Part shown: positions 5,440 through 6,743 of the stretch, in pieces
Layout: each line of letters begins with the position of its first letter
Position numbering within the stretch: position 1 is the stretch's first letter
Source of the DNA: Methanobacteriota archaeon
GTDB taxonomy: Archaea > Nanobdellota > Nanobdellia > Woesearchaeales > SM23-78
Reading direction: 5' to 3'
Length of the DNA stretch: 6,743 nt
Assembly: GCA_030637925.1 (NCBI GenBank)
Contig: DAOWFR010000042.1
Span: 1 to 6,743 of the forward strand
The notes under the pieces: model-generated
Seen by the model: the letters and a program-made list of their open reading frames with translations, nothing else
What the model was told of the DNA's origin: nothing
Database searches by the model: none
Made by a program: the position numbers and the translations under genes

Positions 5440-5532
5440 AAGGTAAGGATGTAATACTTACCTTTTCCATCTTTTTTTGGATGGAACCTCCGGCTCTCTG
5501 GCATCTTAGCAATGCCTAATTTTAAGAGAGCC
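5440..5532 (+). ncRNA. Three-hairpin structured leader of the radA operon (cis-regulatory RNA candidate)
   Basis: Three stems follow almost without gaps. P1 is AAGGTAAG (5440-5447) with CTTACCTT (5457-5464). P2 is TTCCATC (5465-5471) with GATGGAA (5480-5486). P3 is GGCTCTCT (5492-5499) with AGAGAGCC (5525-5532), stacked on GGCAT (5500-5504) with ATGCC (5512-5516) and an 8-nt bulge on the 3' side. Between P2 and P3, CCTCC (5487-5491) is complementary to the SD core GGAGG (5556-5560), which could switch translation off. The first stem begins where the TATA-predicted transcript starts, so these look like elements of one RNA of about 130 nt in front of the 85-residue gene. I do not recognise a known riboswitch or tRNA. 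It could be a leader, or a separate small RNA. Confidence 0.55.
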
Positions 5533-5552
5533 TTGAAACAAAAACCGAAAGG

Positions 5553-5560
5553 AAAGGAGG
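5553..5560 (+). promoter_or_regulatory. Shine-Dalgarno that fixes the start of the 85-residue gene
   Basis: AAAGGAGG lies 2 nt from the ATG at 5563 but 8 nt from the ATG at 5569. Normal spacing selects 5569. The more distant ATG at 5512 would place its codons inside the P3 stem and has no SD. Confidence 0.7.
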
Positions 5561-5568
5561 CGATGGAA

Positions 5569-5826
5569 ATGGAAAAAAACACGCCAATAAAGAAGTTTAA
5601 GGCAGGAGCTATTTCTGCAAGCATCTGGGAGAACCAAGGCAAGAATACCCAAGGAGAAGCTATAAGCTATAATAGCATTAGCTTTGACAGGAATTACAAG
5701 GATGCAAATGGTGAGTGGCAGAAAACCAACTCTCTCAGAGTGGCTGATTTGCCCAGAGCAGTCCTTGTGCTGAACAAGGCTTATGAGTTTGTTGCTCTTA
5801 ACACCCCAGAGACAGCTGTTGAATAA
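5569..5826 (+). CDS. Small conserved archaeal protein encoded directly upstream of radA
   Basis: The protein has 85 residues from the ATG at 5569. It reads as a compact beta-rich domain: FKAGAISASIWEN (10-22), SYNSISFDRNYKDANGEWQKTNSLRVADLPRA (33-64), then a helix LVLNKAYEFVAL (66-77). This pattern (an AGAI-x-A-x-[IV]-W-x-N strand, a [RN]-Y-K-D-x-x-G-E-W-x-x-T hairpin and an [ND]-DLP-[KR]-A turn) I recall from uncharacterised small archaeal proteins, but I cannot name a family. There is no membrane segment and no Cys. It lies 12 nt before radA on the same strand behind the structured leader, so the two are very likely co-transcribed. A nucleic-acid or recombination-accessory role is suggested by context only. 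Confidence 0.85.
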   Translation: MEKNTPIKKFKAGAISASIWENQGKNTQGEAISYNSISFDRNYKDANGEWQKTNSLRVADLPRAVLVLNKAYEFVALNTPETAVE

Positions 5827-5838
5827 GAGGTGATATTT

Positions 5839-6743
5839 ATGCAGCAGTTACAACCTGTTAAAAGAGTGGAAAAATTTAAAACAAGAAGAGAAGTACCCAA
5901 GCTAATGGCTTCTAAAAAGCAAGAGAAAGAGGTAGGTATTGAGGATTTACCAGGTATTGGAGCAGCTTCAGCTGAAAAGCTTAAATTAGGAGGCTTTGAT
6001 AATCTTATGAGCATAGCAGTGGCTACTCCTGGAGAAATAATTAATACTGCAGGAGTCACAGAGTCAACTGCTAGAAAGGCTATCAAGGCTGCCAGGGATA
6101 ACCTAGATATGGGGTTTCAGTCAGGCATTGACTTAATGAAGAAAAGAGAAAGCGTTCAGAAGATAAGCACTGGATGCAAGAACTTTGACACCCTCTTAGG
6201 TGGGGGTGTGGAGACTGGTGCTATTACTGAGTGCTTTGGCCCTTATGGCAGTGGTAAGACTCAGATAGGACATGTGCTTGCTGTGCAAACCATTGTGAAT
6301 GATCCTGAAGCAGTAGCAGTATACATTGACACAGAGAATACATTCAGGCCTAACAGGATTAAGCATTTTGCACAAGCTCTGGGAAAAGACCCTGATAAGA
6401 TTTTAAAAAACATCAAGGTTGCAAGGGCTTTTAACTCAGACCATCAGATGCTTCTAGTTGAAAAAGCAGAAGAACTTTTAAAACAAGGATTAAAAGTCAA
6501 GCTTATTGTTGTTGACTCATTAACAGCTCATTTCAGAGCAGAGTTTGTGGGTAGAGGCACTCTTGCTGAGAGGCAGCAAAAGCTTAATAAGCATATGCAT
6601 GCCCTTTCAAAAATGGCTGATATACACAACCTTGCTATCTATGTCACTAATCAAGTCATGGCAAGGCCAGACATGTTCTTTGGAGATCCAACAGAGGCTA
6701 TTGGTGGGCATATAGTGGCTCATAACAGCACCTACAGGGTTTA
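5839..6743 (+). CDS. radA: DNA repair and recombination protein RadA (archaeal RecA/Rad51 family), 3' end outside the window
   Basis: This is the strand-exchange ATPase that coats single-stranded DNA for homologous recombination. The first 301 codons are present without a stop. The start at 5839 follows GAGGTGAT (5827-5834). After a Lys/Arg-rich N-terminus come a helix-hairpin-helix domain (about 34-68, IEDLPGIGAASAEKL), the linker with the polymerisation motif position F93-Q-S-G96, ISTGCKNFDTLLGGG, Walker A G134-PYGSGKT-141, an ETGAIT strand just before it, Walker B LIVVD226, the L1 region (RAEFVGRGTLAERQQKLNKHM) and the start of the L2 region (NQVMARPD). Two differences stand out: the usual Ala of the FxxA motif is Gly96, and the P-loop starts GPYG rather than GEFG. 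Only the C-terminal part of the ATPase domain should be missing. The gene is second in its operon and its promoter shares an element with the sigma operon. Confidence 0.96.
   Translation, partial: MQQLQPVKRVEKFKTRREVPKLMASKKQEKEVGIEDLPGIGAASAEKLKLGGFDNLMSIAVATPGEIINTAGVTESTARKAIKAARDNLDMGFQSGIDLMKKRESVQKISTGCKNFDTLLGGGVETGAITECFGPYGSGKTQIGHVLAVQTIVNDPEAVAVYIDTENTFRPNRIKHFAQALGKDPDKILKNIKVARAFNSDHQMLLVEKAEELLKQGLKVKLIVVDSLTAHFRAEFVGRGTLAERQQKLNKHMHALSKMADIHNLAIYVTNQVMARPDMFFGDPTEAIGGHIVAHNSTYRV

Noticed and set aside
5319..5519. Plus-strand frame of 66 codons in the intergenic region
   Set aside because: It passes through the tandem repeat, the TATA box and the hairpins, and has no SD before its ATG.
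5440..5532. tRNA or other known structural RNA
   Set aside because: There is no T-loop GGTTCGA-like motif, no acceptor stem closing the hairpins and no CCA context, so I kept it only as a structured leader candidate.
5352..5642. Minus-strand open frame across the radA leader
   Set aside because: It runs antisense to the stem-loops and the 85-residue gene, has no promoter or SD that I can see, and its residues follow the complementary stems rather than a protein pattern.
5781..6086. Minus-strand open frame under the start of radA
   Set aside because: It is antisense to the RadA helix-hairpin-helix region, which is certain coding sequence.
1..6743. CRISPR array, insertion sequence or transposase
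   Set aside because: I saw no regularly spaced repeats, terminal inverted repeats or transposase motifs.

Overview
The window looks like a piece of a DPANN-type archaeal chromosome (Woesearchaeota, Pacearchaeota or Nanoarchaeota-like; the lineage is an inference). The evidence is an archaeal RadA recombinase, a membrane-anchored CARDB protein with the 'TGNAITG' motif that is frequent in these lineages, AT-rich TATA-box promoters, and genes led by Shine-Dalgarno (SD) sites of the GGAGGTG type.

Layout. Positions 4-258 (+) carry a Lys/Glu-rich low-complexity ORF whose 3' end overlaps the convergent operon. Positions 4554-241 (-) hold a tightly packed three-frame operon: a GHKL (Bergerat-fold) ATPase, a 315-residue reading frame with a MerR-like helix-turn-helix, and a full-length bacterial-type sigma-70 factor. 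The first two frames overlap at a canonical A AAA AAG slippery heptamer, placed so that a -1 frameshift gives one 733-residue protein. Positions 4555-4780 form a divergent control region with TATA boxes on both strands, a 7-bp inverted repeat and a perfect 20-bp palindrome. Positions 4781-5305 (+) encode the CARDB protein. Positions 5306-5568 hold a promoter, a tandem 9-mer and a strongly folded leader of about 130 nt. Then come an 85-residue small conserved protein and radA, which is cut by the window end.

How it may fit together. A primary-type sigma factor with intact -10 and -35 recognition residues in an archaeal setting is the outstanding feature. Sigma factors in uncultivated archaea have been reported before (Rinke et al. 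2013, from memory), but their role is unknown. Here the 10-mer CACTGGACAT followed after 11-13 nt by the 12-mer ATATATAAATAA occurs upstream of both the ATPase/sigma operon and the radA operon. The element contains TGGACA, 17 bp (radA) or 15 bp (sigma operon) upstream of TATAAA, so it can be read either as an activator site plus an archaeal TATA box or as a bacterial -35/-10 promoter. The working hypothesis is that an ATPase-controlled sigma factor regulates itself and the recombination genes. This is inference; the element, the frameshift geometry and the sigma residues are read directly from the sequence.
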